64,000 bases of DNA, taken from positions 372,001 to 436,000 of the forward strand of contig NZ_VXJW01000002.1 of the NCBI RefSeq assembly GCF_008692845.1, in the 5' to 3' direction. Below the pieces are notes generated by a model. The model was not told the origin of the DNA. It did not search any database and saw nothing but the letters and a program-made list of their open reading frames with translations. A program made the position numbers and the translations under genes. This document shows positions 34,769 to 42,112 of the stretch, one piece after another (the stretch's first letter is position 1; every line of letters starts with the position of its first letter). Source of the stretch: Salmonella enterica subsp. arizonae. Lineage in GTDB: Bacteria; Pseudomonadota; Gammaproteobacteria; Enterobacterales; Enterobacteriaceae.

Positions 34769-35377
34769 ATTGTTCTCCTTTTTAAATAGACATAAGTAAT
34801 CCTCCGCTATCGCTGGTAGCGATCAGGATATGTGGCCTTCCTTTGTGGATGGCATTTGGTTTTAAAGTACCGTGTTTACGGTAGCTTGATATGTCTCGCT
34901 GTGCGCCAGACGACGTTAACGCTTATACGATAAGAATGACCAACATACGATTGCAGTCGCGCTGACCACCATTCTCGTACAGAGCGATCTAAATCGCTTT
35001 TCCACACACATGCTGGCACAGCCAATGATGTAAACATCAGCAAGGAATTTCAGTACCATGATGTAAACACATAGCGGGGTATCAGCTAGGTTACCTGAGT
35101 CCACGATTGGAACAGACCACACAGAGACAGGCTATCAGCCTGTTGATGTTGTGGGATGTAACAGAGTGGTAAACGAAGGTTATGGTATGGACAGATAAGT
35201 CTGTTCACGTCTGGGCAGACCATTACCATTATATCTTCTAAAGTGGCGTAGCCGAGTTGTCACGGAGTGACGTAAGTAAATAACTAAACAACCATCCAGA
35301 TGACACCAGTCATCCTGCTGTTGGTTTTCACTCTTTTGCTTTTGTTTCGACGAGATTATGAGTGTTAGTGTGTATAT
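34769..35377. other. Hairpin-rich 609-bp non-coding region of the island
   Basis: No convincing gene. It contains two 12-bp direct repeats ATGATGTAAACA (35025-35036 and 35058-35069), the first extended into the palindrome TGATGT-AA-ACATCA. A cluster of perfect stems runs from 35127 to 35314 (see the ncRNA entry). An 8-bp inverted repeat GTTTCGAC/GTCGAAAC at 35344-35351 and 35380-35387 covers the start of the next gene. It could be a control or origin region, or encode a structured RNA. Confidence 0.6.
35127..35314 (+). ncRNA. Candidate structured RNA (unconfirmed)
   Basis: Consecutive potential stems: ACAGGCT-ATC-AGCCTGT (35127-35143, 7 bp). Then an enclosing ATGGTATGG/CCATTACCAT (35182-35190 with 35220-35229) around ACAG...CTGT (35191-35204) and GTCTG-GG-CAGAC (35209-35220), a possible three-way junction. 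GTCAC-GGA-GTGAC (35259-35271) and GATGAC-ACCA-GTCATC (35299-35314) follow. Strand is a guess because perfect stems read both ways. No reverse transcriptase is nearby, so a retron RNA is not supported. Confidence 0.35.
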
Positions 35378-35713
35378 ATGTCGAAACGAGATACAAGGAG
35401 ACCGAAGCCCGTATGGGTGATGTTACGTGAGTTTTCATTCCTGGAGAAGGAAGGAAAAGACAGAGTAACGAAGTCTCTTATATTATTGTGGCGTTTTATT
35501 CCTATCACCCAGTATGGGCGAAAAGGAATGAAGGAATACTATATTGTGGCGTTTTATGGCACATCTTCGCTACCTGATGTGTGCGAACGCCCCTCAAGCC
35601 ACTCCGAACTTCAACCCGCCATTATCCACTTTCTGAAATCATTGTCAAGCAAAATGCATGCCACTAGTATATATTTTTACGTTTATATGATAAAATACTC
35701 ATGTGATGAATGA
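35378..35713 (+). CDS. Hypothetical 111-aa island protein
   Basis: An open frame of 111 residues, basic at the N-terminus (MSKRDTRRPKPVWVMLREF), not recognised. No good ribosome site precedes the ATG. In its favour, its stop overlaps the start of the next gene by four bases (ATGA), the usual mark of translational coupling. A 16-bp direct repeat (35484-35499 and 35542-35557) lies inside it. It may be a leader or a degraded gene. Confidence 0.4.
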   Translation: MSKRDTRRPKPVWVMLREFSFLEKEGKDRVTKSLILLWRFIPITQYGRKGMKEYYIVAFYGTSSLPDVCERPSSHSELQPAIIHFLKSLSSKMHATSIYFYVYMIKYSCDE

Positions 35714-36072
35714 CTTACAGAGAGATTATTTTGTGCTTTGCCTTTAGACCACCAGCATTTTTTCTGCCATCGGTAGAAGAACGTAAGGAGCTGGTCAGAA
35801 CCCTGAATGATTTCGGGCTAACGCTGACAACTTCAAGAATCCATCTTCTTCACCACATGAAGCAAACCCAGATCCCGCTTACGGCTTCAGACTTGTCAAA
35901 ACAGATAGAACTCCCGCTATCAACAACACACAGGAATCTTTCGATGTTCGCTGACTGCGGACTAGTCGATTTCATTGTTGATCGCGCAAGCGTCTGTCGT
36001 TGGTATTTTCTTTTCGCAGACCGCCCTAACTTCTGCCCAACGTGCAATCAGACTTACAACGCCGCTCGCTGA
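35710..36072 (+). CDS. Short Fur-family-like winged-helix regulator
   Basis: A 120-residue protein resembling the Fur/Zur DNA-binding domain: LNDFGLTLTTSRIHLLHHM, then SDLSKQIELPLSTTHRNLSMFADCGLVDFI (winged helix, about residues 55-84), and a CPTC pair (about 111-114) like the Fur structural zinc site. It stops just after this CxxC, so the Fur dimerisation domain and histidine-rich metal site are missing. It is either a specialised minimal regulator or a truncated one. The ATG overlaps the preceding stop. The DNA target is unknown. Confidence 0.6.
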   Translation: MTYREIILCFAFRPPAFFLPSVEERKELVRTLNDFGLTLTTSRIHLLHHMKQTQIPLTASDLSKQIELPLSTTHRNLSMFADCGLVDFIVDRASVCRWYFLFADRPNFCPTCNQTYNAAR

Positions 36073-36168
36073 TACAACCAAATGACCGCATAAAGCGGCT
36101 GAGACTGACGCATACAAACAGCGCCAGCGAGCAACCACGCCCCTTTACTACCGATACGGAGTTCCAAC

Positions 36169-36660
36169 ATGACTACAAAAAAGAAATCACAGGCCCAGAT
36201 TTCCCCGGAATTGAAAACTTATCTCGACAACATCGCAGCGAAGTACAAACCAGATCCGGGGGCCCTAAAGCGTCAAATTGATAATGCGGAAGCTCGCTAC
36301 AGCCGAACACAACAGTTTTCTGACATTCCAGCGCGGCTGGTGGTTAAACTCCAGAGCCTGATCCTAGACGGCTGGCGGTTTTGCCCTTCAGCTAATTCTT
36401 CAGTGCTTTCCAATGCTGCGATGATTTCTGTTAAGTTGCAGAAACCGGAGGCCTTGATCGAAGAGGAGTTGAAGACGCTACGCTCCAGAGTCTCCAACGC
36501 TTACCACGATCAACTTTTTAAAGCGATGGAGCGTGAGATTGACGAACTGATACATGAAGCAGCACAGGACGCACAACAGAAAGCAGTTCAGCAAGCAGCT
36601 GCCGAAGAAGCTGCAATGCGTGACCAGTTGAGGGCTGCCCTCGGTATGGTGAAAGCATGA
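36169..36660 (+). CDS. Hypothetical coiled-coil island protein (163 aa)
   Basis: Not recognised. The N-terminus is lysine-rich (MTTKKKSQAQISPELKTYL), a basic central region follows, and residues about 105-155 form a long glutamine/alanine/glutamate helix likely to be a coiled coil (REIDELIHEAAQDAQQKAVQ). A GGAG ribosome site lies 7 bases upstream. The ATG of a 49-aa gene overlaps its stop (ATGA), so the two are probably co-translated. Confidence 0.7.
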   Translation: MTTKKKSQAQISPELKTYLDNIAAKYKPDPGALKRQIDNAEARYSRTQQFSDIPARLVVKLQSLILDGWRFCPSANSSVLSNAAMISVKLQKPEALIEEELKTLRSRVSNAYHDQLFKAMEREIDELIHEAAQDAQQKAVQQAAAEEAAMRDQLRAALGMVKA

Positions 36661-36806
36661 CAGCGCAATCCAGCCAGACCAAGGGGCAAGAGAGCCCCGT
36701 TACCGTCATCGACGAAGATGCATTGAAGCGAGCCATTCAGAAAGCAAAGGAGATTGCAGACGCTACCCCGGAAAAATACCGTCGGGTACATCCAACTTTA
36801 CAATAA
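36657..36806 (+). CDS. Small 49-aa island protein
   Basis: A 49-residue frame (MTAQSSQTKGQESPVTVIDE ... RRVHPTLQ) that starts within the stop of the preceding gene (ATGA overlap). Hydrophilic, no membrane segment, not recognised. The coupling is the main support. Confidence 0.55.
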   Translation: MTAQSSQTKGQESPVTVIDEDALKRAIQKAKEIADATPEKYRRVHPTLQ

Positions 36807-37271
36807 CGTTACAAAAGCTATGATCGCAAAATCCTTCATATAACACTCTCTACGCTCTCGAAAATAATAGGCAGATAATTATTATCGACACCACAAAACG
36901 CGCTCACAATGGCGCTCATTGCGTTTAACAGGGCTTTACCTTCACACTTAAGGTTTAACTTTTAAATATAGCGTATCATTCTCATCTCTGCGAGAAAATA
37001 TTCAATCCATTCAGTCCACGGCCTCTGAGGCTGGTTTTCGATTTTCCCGGATCAAATAGCTGAAATGCAGACATAAAAGCCCCGCACATCGCGAAGCTCA
37101 CGTTCTCACATATTGAGAGAACTTTTCCCGCAAGCATCACAAACCATGATTTATTAAATTCATTCACTTGGTGCAAGGAGATACTATCGGGTCGGTGGGT
37201 ATACTCCGATCCGAAGAAGTAGCCCGTAAAAGAACATATCGTCTACTTGAAGTTGTTACTCAGGAGGTTTT
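36807..37271. other. 465-bp island stretch without a recognisable gene
   Basis: No open frame here looks coding. It contains an AT-rich first half and, near 37186-37216, an imperfect inverted repeat of TCGGGTCGG/CCGATCCGA type. It ends in the strong ribosome site CAGGAGG of the next gene, so the promoter of that gene should lie in the last 150 bp. Confidence 0.5.
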
Positions 37272-37556
37272 ATGGCACTTTTAAACAGAAGCGACCTTCA
37301 ATTTCAATACGCATGGTCAGCCTTATCTCCCGATGACCCGCGTATAACGGGAAAACCGGATAGTACATTGCTTAACCGCCATGAAGGGTATGAGGTTCTT
37401 TCGTTCCTTAACCGCTTAGCTCATGCAAGTAAGTGGGATACCAAATCGCCAGCACTCAAAGCAGAAAGGCTGATCAAGAACCATCTGCCCGGTGACGTGC
37501 GTAGTCACAAGAATGTCTGGCAATGGCTCGTGGATAACTGGAACAGATATCAGTAA
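37272..37556 (+). CDS. Hypothetical 94-aa island protein
   Basis: A 94-residue soluble protein (MALLNRSDLQFQYAWSALSP ... WQWLVDNWNRYQ) rich in tryptophan and basic residues; family not recognised. The start follows a strong CAGGAGGTTTT ribosome site and the gene ends in a good terminator at 37586-37611, so it is an independently expressed, real gene. Confidence 0.7.
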   Translation: MALLNRSDLQFQYAWSALSPDDPRITGKPDSTLLNRHEGYEVLSFLNRLAHASKWDTKSPALKAERLIKNHLPGDVRSHKNVWQWLVDNWNRYQ

Positions 37557-37585
37557 TTGGCCCCCATGTGACAATTATACAACCG

Positions 37586-37611
37586 ACGCAGCAATGCTGC
37601 GTTCGGTTTTT
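37586..37611 (+). terminator. Rho-independent terminator after the 94-aa gene
   Basis: The stem ACGCAGCA/TGCTGCGT is followed by TCGGTTTTT, 30 bp after the stop and just before the convergent serine recombinase. Confidence 0.8.
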
Positions 37612-37625
37612 CGTCGAAGAAAATA

Positions 37626-38189
37626 TCACAACGGCGCTTCAGCTAGTTCCTTTTTGATGCGGAAAAACGTAGCCCGCCCACATCCCACCAGCTTATAAAT
37701 CTCTTCGTTAGAGTATGTCCCCTTAGCCAAATACTCAGCGACCTTCCTGCGAGTCTCGTCGTCTTTTTGTCGCCCTTTGAATACTCCTTTCGCCTGCGCG
37801 ATCTTGATGCCTTCATTCTGGCGCTGACGAATAAAAGAGCGCTCCAGTTCACCGACGGCTCCGAGCATTGTGATCATAAATTTGCTGGTGGGCGAATCAT
37901 CAAACACCATGTGATTATCGATAAACTCAACTCTCACACCATTTGTGGTCAGTTCCTCCAGAATTTCCAGCAGATCGCGGGTATTACGCGCCAGACGGTC
38001 AACGCTTTTAACTCGAACTGTGTCGCCAGGGCGAACTTTACTCATTAGCTCTTTTAGAGCTGGCCTGTCTGCATCCTTACCGCTAGCTTTATCGATCAAA
38101 ATTTCGTCAGCCTTCGTCGCCAGCACTTCAACTTGACGCGCCTCATTCTGATCTTTGCTACTTACCCGCACATACCCGAAAGTTTTCAT
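37626..38189 (-). CDS. Serine recombinase (resolvase/invertase family)
   Basis: A 187-residue small serine recombinase. The N-terminal catalytic motif YVRVSSKDQN carries the nucleophile Ser10, followed by DRLARNTRDLLEILE and the GAVGELERSFIRQRQNEGI helix. The C-terminal helix-turn-helix is YSNEEIYKLVGCGRATFFRIKK (Hin/Tn3-resolvase type). The start MKTFGYVRVS gives the family length; a longer frame has no family support. It could be a DNA invertase or a transposon resolvase; no transposase or clear invertible segment is beside it. Confidence 0.92.
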   Translation of the reverse strand: MKTFGYVRVSSKDQNEARQVEVLATKADEILIDKASGKDADRPALKELMSKVRPGDTVRVKSVDRLARNTRDLLEILEELTTNGVRVEFIDNHMVFDDSPTSKFMITMLGAVGELERSFIRQRQNEGIKIAQAKGVFKGRQKDDETRRKVAEYLAKGTYSNEEIYKLVGCGRATFFRIKKELAEAPL

Positions 38190-38515
38190 GTCCACCGCCC
38201 AGTCTCTTATTAATGGCTTAAACGATACAGTATCATATGAGTTATAACAACGGTGTTTAGATACTAACATTGAGCATGGAGAGTAAGTATCAATTGTGTC
38301 TACTCAAACGAGACAGTAACCACCAGCAATAACCCCTACGGATATTTACCAAATATCTAACGTGTCTATTACGAGCGGAGAAAACCCGTTAGGCCGTGCT
38401 GAGAATGCAACTGTGATATTTTTCTTCTGTGTGCAATTTCGGGAGGGGGGTACTTCTGGAATCTTCGCGGCGCGGGAGTGGGTAGGATTTGGGGGAATTT
38501 CTTCCCCCTGGTCTG
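38190..38515. other. 326-bp gap between serine recombinase and membrane-protein gene
   Basis: No gene is supported. An 11-bp palindrome GATAC-A-GTATC at 38224-38234 lies 35 bp upstream of the recombinase start and could be an operator or a recombination half-site. Near 38493-38510 a GGGGGAA/TTCCCCC hairpin lies just downstream of the membrane-protein gene but lacks a T-run. Confidence 0.5.
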
Positions 38516-39097
38516 TCAATCAAGCAGGTTACTCAATGGTGCCAGCGTGACATAAATATAATCGTCGTCACGTTCCACGATGGTGATCGGCATGTCCACC
38601 CCGTTCGATAACACCGCTTTTGCCCGGTAATGCTTATTTGAAACTTTCTTTACGTCCTCTACGGCAAGGCATTGAACATCACTATTTTTGTCTTTGAATA
38701 TCGAAGTGGTGATCTCGCAGGCCGATGTCTTCAGGGCTTCGTTATCATCGATGGTTGTGCTGATAAAAATACAGCCCAGCGTAATCGCGATGAAAGCTAA
38801 CAGCCAGAGCCATTTTTTCATCCCTGCGTCTCTGGCGCGAGCGTATACATAGATGGGGGGCAAAATAACAATCCTCAGCGCAGATCCCACGATATGAGTT
38901 TCGGACTCAACTCCAGAGCGCACCAACGCCCGTTGGTCAAAAACAGCACAGAACAACAAAACCGCATACAACGCAGCATAGGCCACCTTTTCATGCATCG
39001 TGAAGTAAAAGGTTATAGGGAACACCACCGGCGCTGCCATGTAGAGATAGAAGTACAGATTATTGTCTTTCAGTTGGTTAGTGGTCAAAGCTGTCAT
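38516..39097 (-). CDS. Hypothetical island membrane protein (about 193 aa)
   Basis: Not recognised. Hydrophobic segments lie at about residues 12-55 (two helices, YFYLYMAAPVVFPITFYFTM and AALYAVLLFCAVF), 75-90 and 100-122 (WLWLLAFIAITLGCIFI). A C-terminal hydrophilic domain of about 75 residues with two cysteines is probably outside the cytoplasm. The start is uncertain: ATG at 39097 is used, but GTG at 39130 in frame would add 11 residues and neither has a good ribosome site. It is divergent from the toxin operon, with an ATCGATAA/TTATCGAT palindrome upstream. Confidence 0.65.
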   Translation of the reverse strand: MTALTTNQLKDNNLYFYLYMAAPVVFPITFYFTMHEKVAYAALYAVLLFCAVFDQRALVRSGVESETHIVGSALRIVILPPIYVYARARDAGMKKWLWLLAFIAITLGCIFISTTIDDNEALKTSACEITTSIFKDKNSDVQCLAVEDVKKVSNKHYRAKAVLSNGVDMPITIVERDDDYIYVTLAPLSNLLD

Positions 39098-39373
39098 CCT
39101 TTCATACTGTGAAGTGAAAATTTCAGGCACCCACTTTAACCAGTTTTATGAATTATTTCGATCTTATCGATAATTTTTATCGATCGATAAGATTAGATTA
39201 TTTTCATAGGGACACTCAACAATGAGTCGGCAGTGAGAACAACGAGGAGATGTGTGTAGGAGCATAATGTGGTGTTCACAGTTTTCTCTTGCGTCCGTAG
39301 GTAGCTCTTTACATTGATGAATTTTTATTCTCAGTATGGTATATGTGGGTATTGAGATGAAGAAATGTCATCA

Positions 39374-39392
39374 TGTTCCATTTTTGGGAACA
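39374..39392. promoter_or_regulatory. Operator O1 of the toxin operon
   Basis: The palindrome TGTTCC-N7-GGAACA lies 4 bp upstream of the -35 box. It is identical in half-sites and spacing to O2, and is presumably bound by the HigA-like helix-turn-helix domain encoded by the second gene. Confidence 0.75.
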
Positions 39393-39396
39393 TAGG

Positions 39397-39425
39397 TTGA
39401 CAGTGTCGATTATGAACATTATGAT
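39397..39425 (+). promoter_or_regulatory. Promoter of the HigB / HTH-peptidase / Beta operon
   Basis: A consensus TTGACA (39397-39402), a 17-bp spacer and TATGAT (39420-39425) form a strong sigma70 promoter, implying that expression is normally held down by the flanking operators. The predicted start of transcription, near 39432, lies inside O2 and about 18 bases before the toxin ATG. Confidence 0.8.
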
Positions 39426-39443
39426 GTTCCCAGATTAGGAACA
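39425..39443. promoter_or_regulatory. Operator O2 of the toxin operon
   Basis: The second TGTTCC-N7-GGAACA palindrome overlaps the last base of the -10 box, the transcription start and the toxin ribosome site. A further inverted half-site arrangement, GAACAT-TATG-ATGTTC at 39414-39429, links the -10 box to O2. Binding here would block the promoter directly. Confidence 0.75.
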
Positions 39444-39449
39444 AAGTGC

Positions 39450-39728
39450 ATGGCTATGCGGCTACTCGGAAGAGATAAGTTGGAAGAACTTAAGCGCTAT
39501 GAGCCTTCCAGTAAAAACTGGATTGATGCGTGGTCAACAGAGCTAAGTTTAAGCAATTGGAAATCAAAGGAAGAAGTGAAAAAGCACTTTCCCAAAGTAG
39601 AAAATATTGGTGATCAAACCTTTGTTTTTAAGGTGGATTGCTGTGCTTCTTATGTTGAAACGATCATTGATTTCAATCGGTTGTTGGTTTTTGTTACCTC
39701 TGTGAAGGGTAATGATAATGGATATTAG
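39450..39728 (+). CDS. HigB-family type II toxin (predicted mRNA interferase)
   Basis: A 92-residue protein of the HigB_toxin (RelE/ParE-like) family. Supporting segments are LLGRDKLEELKRYEP, the family W in SLSNWKSKEEVKKHFP, and the C-terminal core FVFKVDCCASYVETIIDFNRLLVFVTSV. Members cut ribosome-bound mRNA. The AGGA ribosome site is 9 bases before the ATG at 39450; a second ATG two codons later is possible. It overlaps the next gene by 17 bases, toxin first as in higBA. The name higB is by family only. Confidence 0.88.
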   Translation: MAMRLLGRDKLEELKRYEPSSKNWIDAWSTELSLSNWKSKEEVKKHFPKVENIGDQTFVFKVDCCASYVETIIDFNRLLVFVTSVKGNDNGY

Positions 39729-40926
39729 AGTAATTAGAACAGATAGGCAGCATCAGGAGTATTTGGAACGTATACATTCGTTATTAGTTATGATGCCGTC
39801 TCCTGGAACTGATGAAAATGAGGAGTTAGAGTTACTTATCACACTTGTAGAAGCATACGAGAACTCTAAATATCCTATAGAGCCACCAGATCCAATCGAT
39901 GCTATTACGTTCCGTATGCACGAGAAAGGGTTAAAACAAGTTGATCTTGTACCCTATTTGGGAACAAGAAGTAGAGTTTCTGAAATTTTGTCAAGGAAAA
40001 GACCTTTGACTGTTCCGATGATAAAAGCACTTTCAATCGGACTTGGCATTTCTACTGATACGTTGATAGGTATAAATGCTGATCAGAACAAAACAGGTGA
40101 TGATAATGTTGACTGGTCTAAGTTTCCGATTAAAGAAATGATTGGGAGAGGATGGATTTCTGAAGCCAGTGATACGATAAAAAAATCCACAGAAGAACTA
40201 ATTAAAGGATTTATTAATCAAATTGGCTGGCAAACAGGTAATGTCGCATTTAAGAGAACCCTTTCTGGGGATGCGTATTCTCCTTCGACAAAATATGCAC
40301 TTTATGCATGGGTTAGTAGGGTTGTGCAGCGAGCGCGTGAACGTAAAAATCTGCTTGGGAACTTTGACCCAGCAATTTTTTCTACAAGCTTCTTGAGGGA
40401 TTTGGCACAACTAAGCTGGTTCGAAACAGGTCCCTTACTTGCTCTTGAATTTCTTGAAAAACATGGAATAGCCGTTGTTATCGAACGAAGCTTAAAAGGC
40501 ACTCGCATAGACGGAGCAGCATTAAAGGATATTGACGGCATGCCGATTGTTGGTTTGACATTGAGACATGACCGTCTCGATAATTTTTGGTTCACACTAC
40601 TCCATGAAGTTGCTCATATATGGAAACACGTTCATTCTGAAGAGACATTTTTAGATGATATTGATGCTACTTCTGACGATAGGCAGGAATCTGAAGCAAA
40701 CCGGCTTGCTAGGGAAGCATTTATACCTAGGGCAGTCTGGAAGAGAAGTGATGCATACTCTTCTCCGTCTAAAGAAACCATCGATTGTCTTTCTAGGGAA
40801 CTGAAGATTAATCCGGCAATCATTGCTGGAAGAATAAGACGTGAAAGTGGTAACTACCGCCTGTTTGCTGATCTCATAGGGCAAGGCGAAGTAAGTAGAA
40901 TATTAAACGCTTCAAACATGAATTGA
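39712..40926 (+). CDS. HigA-like antitoxin fused to ImmA/IrrE zinc metallopeptidase
   Basis: A 404-residue two-domain protein. Residues about 1-120 form a HigA/Xre-type domain with a helix-turn-helix (GLKQVDLVPYLGTRSRVSEI, about 73-92). Residues about 180-390 are a COG2856 ImmA/IrrE peptidase with HEVAH at 298-302 and the further zinc-ligand segment ESEAN at 326-330. It likely neutralises the overlapping toxin and represses the operon. The peptidase half, absent from ordinary HigA, may act in regulated self-cleavage or release. ATG at 39712 is used; 39718 is also possible. Third gene 20 bp downstream. Confidence 0.88.
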   Translation: MIMDIRVIRTDRQHQEYLERIHSLLVMMPSPGTDENEELELLITLVEAYENSKYPIEPPDPIDAITFRMHEKGLKQVDLVPYLGTRSRVSEILSRKRPLTVPMIKALSIGLGISTDTLIGINADQNKTGDDNVDWSKFPIKEMIGRGWISEASDTIKKSTEELIKGFINQIGWQTGNVAFKRTLSGDAYSPSTKYALYAWVSRVVQRARERKNLLGNFDPAIFSTSFLRDLAQLSWFETGPLLALEFLEKHGIAVVIERSLKGTRIDGAALKDIDGMPIVGLTLRHDRLDNFWFTLLHEVAHIWKHVHSEETFLDDIDATSDDRQESEANRLAREAFIPRAVWKRSDAYSSPSKETIDCLSRELKINPAIIAGRIRRESGNYRLFADLIGQGEVSRILNASNMN

Positions 40927-40946
40927 AACCTCAGGAGAACTGAACC

Positions 40947-42074
40947 ATGTACCCTACATACGTGCCGATCCTAAGAGCAAAAGCTGGTGAGTTTGAAGCA
41001 TTGAAAAGACTGAAACCTGTTTACTCGCAAAAAATTTGGCCATTTTTTGAAATTCCCCAATTAACTGAGAACGATAAGAAATCTAAGGCCTTAAGCGGCT
41101 CATCTCAGATGAAAAAGGATTTTCTTACTAAAATTGCGGATGGAATCAATAACGCGAATTCATCATCATCAATATTTTTCGACTTTTTTGATTGGAAAGC
41201 AGATAGCTACATTGAAACAGGTGAGCATGTTTTGAGCTACATGTACAGAGCATTAGCCTCAAGTGGATCACTTGTACATCCAGTTATAGGATTCGACCGT
41301 TGGGATATCCTAGACTATCAAAATGCCTTGAAAGGATTAGTTGTACCCGAAGGGACAATGTACTGTTTACGTATTGATTCTACATCTATAGATGATGCTT
41401 ACGACGTAGATTATTTTACAGATACGATTCATGAGATTCTGGATTCGCTTGGGCTTTCCGGTGCTGAAGTGATGGTAATGTTTGATTTTGGAGATGTTAC
41501 TCATAAGTCTATTGTATCAATGCATGCCGATATGCAGCATCTCATTACCGCCGTTGATGAGTTTGGCTTTGCTAGTATCATGATAGCGGGTTGCTCGTTC
41601 CCAATTATCATAAATGATGCAGTAAAGGAAGTGGATTCAACAGACCTCGTTGAACGTAAGGAAATGCATGTTTGGAAGGCAATTTATTCTGATATGAAAT
41701 CACCATTTCTTTTTGCTGATTATGGTATTCGGAATCCCAAAGGTGCTGATGGTGTAAAAGCAATTCATGCTAACGGGAAAATTAGGTATACCATTGAAAA
41801 TAAATATTTTGTTGCAAGGGGTCACTCTAAGCAAAAAGGTAATAAAGGGGCGCAAATGTATGACTTGGCAAGAGTCATTGTCAAATCTCCTTACTATTTA
41901 GGGGCTGGCTTTAGTTGGGGGGATGAGAGAATTGAGGCTTGCAGCAGAGAAGAAATTAAGGGTGGCCCGACCCAGTGGATTAGCTACGATACCAACCATC
42001 ATATGAGTTTTGTTGTTGAGGAAGTCTCAGAGTTTCAACGCAGTCGTATTACGCCAAGAATTGTTACCGCATAA
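40947..42074 (+). CDS. Beta-family protein (T4 beta-protein type), third gene of the toxin operon
   Basis: A 375-residue soluble protein. Its start, YVPILRAKAGEFEALKRLKP followed by IWPFFEIP, is typical of the Beta_protein family (related to phage T4 beta and the sce7725-like proteins), which is common in defence islands and has no settled activity. Acidic motifs such as FDFGDV and SIFFDFFDWK suggest a barrel-like fold with possible metal sites, but I cannot name a catalytic residue. An AGGAG ribosome site, a 20-bp gap and a shared terminator place it in the same operon as the toxin and the peptidase-antitoxin. Confidence 0.78.
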   Translation: MYPTYVPILRAKAGEFEALKRLKPVYSQKIWPFFEIPQLTENDKKSKALSGSSQMKKDFLTKIADGINNANSSSSIFFDFFDWKADSYIETGEHVLSYMYRALASSGSLVHPVIGFDRWDILDYQNALKGLVVPEGTMYCLRIDSTSIDDAYDVDYFTDTIHEILDSLGLSGAEVMVMFDFGDVTHKSIVSMHADMQHLITAVDEFGFASIMIAGCSFPIIINDAVKEVDSTDLVERKEMHVWKAIYSDMKSPFLFADYGIRNPKGADGVKAIHANGKIRYTIENKYFVARGHSKQKGNKGAQMYDLARVIVKSPYYLGAGFSWGDERIEACSREEIKGGPTQWISYDTNHHMSFVVEEVSEFQRSRITPRIVTA

Positions 42075-42112
42075 ATCATCTTAAAATTATGGTAGCGTAC
42101 TGTAAATAGAAT

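Larger units (their letters stand above)
39098..39449. other. Divergent control region of the membrane-protein gene and the toxin operon
   Basis: No gene. The left part holds the perfect inverted repeat ATCGATAA-TTT-TTATCGAT (39166-39184), which continues into another CGATAAG copy. The right part holds the toxin-operon promoter and its operators (separate entries). The middle 180 bp is AT-rich and featureless. Confidence 0.6.

Noticed and set aside
34769-35377. Retron msr-msd or CRISPR-like array
   Set aside because: Hairpins are present, but there is no reverse transcriptase anywhere in the island, no a1/a2-type flanking repeats that I can see, and the direct repeats are only two and too short for CRISPR.
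35484-35557. 16-bp direct repeat 58 bp apart inside the 111-aa frame
   Set aside because: Only two copies, no symmetry and no link to another feature, so it was recorded but not raised to a finding.
38362-38550. 62-codon frame on the + strand before the membrane-protein gene end
   Set aside because: No ribosome site; it overlaps the end of a better-supported gene on the other strand and has no family resemblance.
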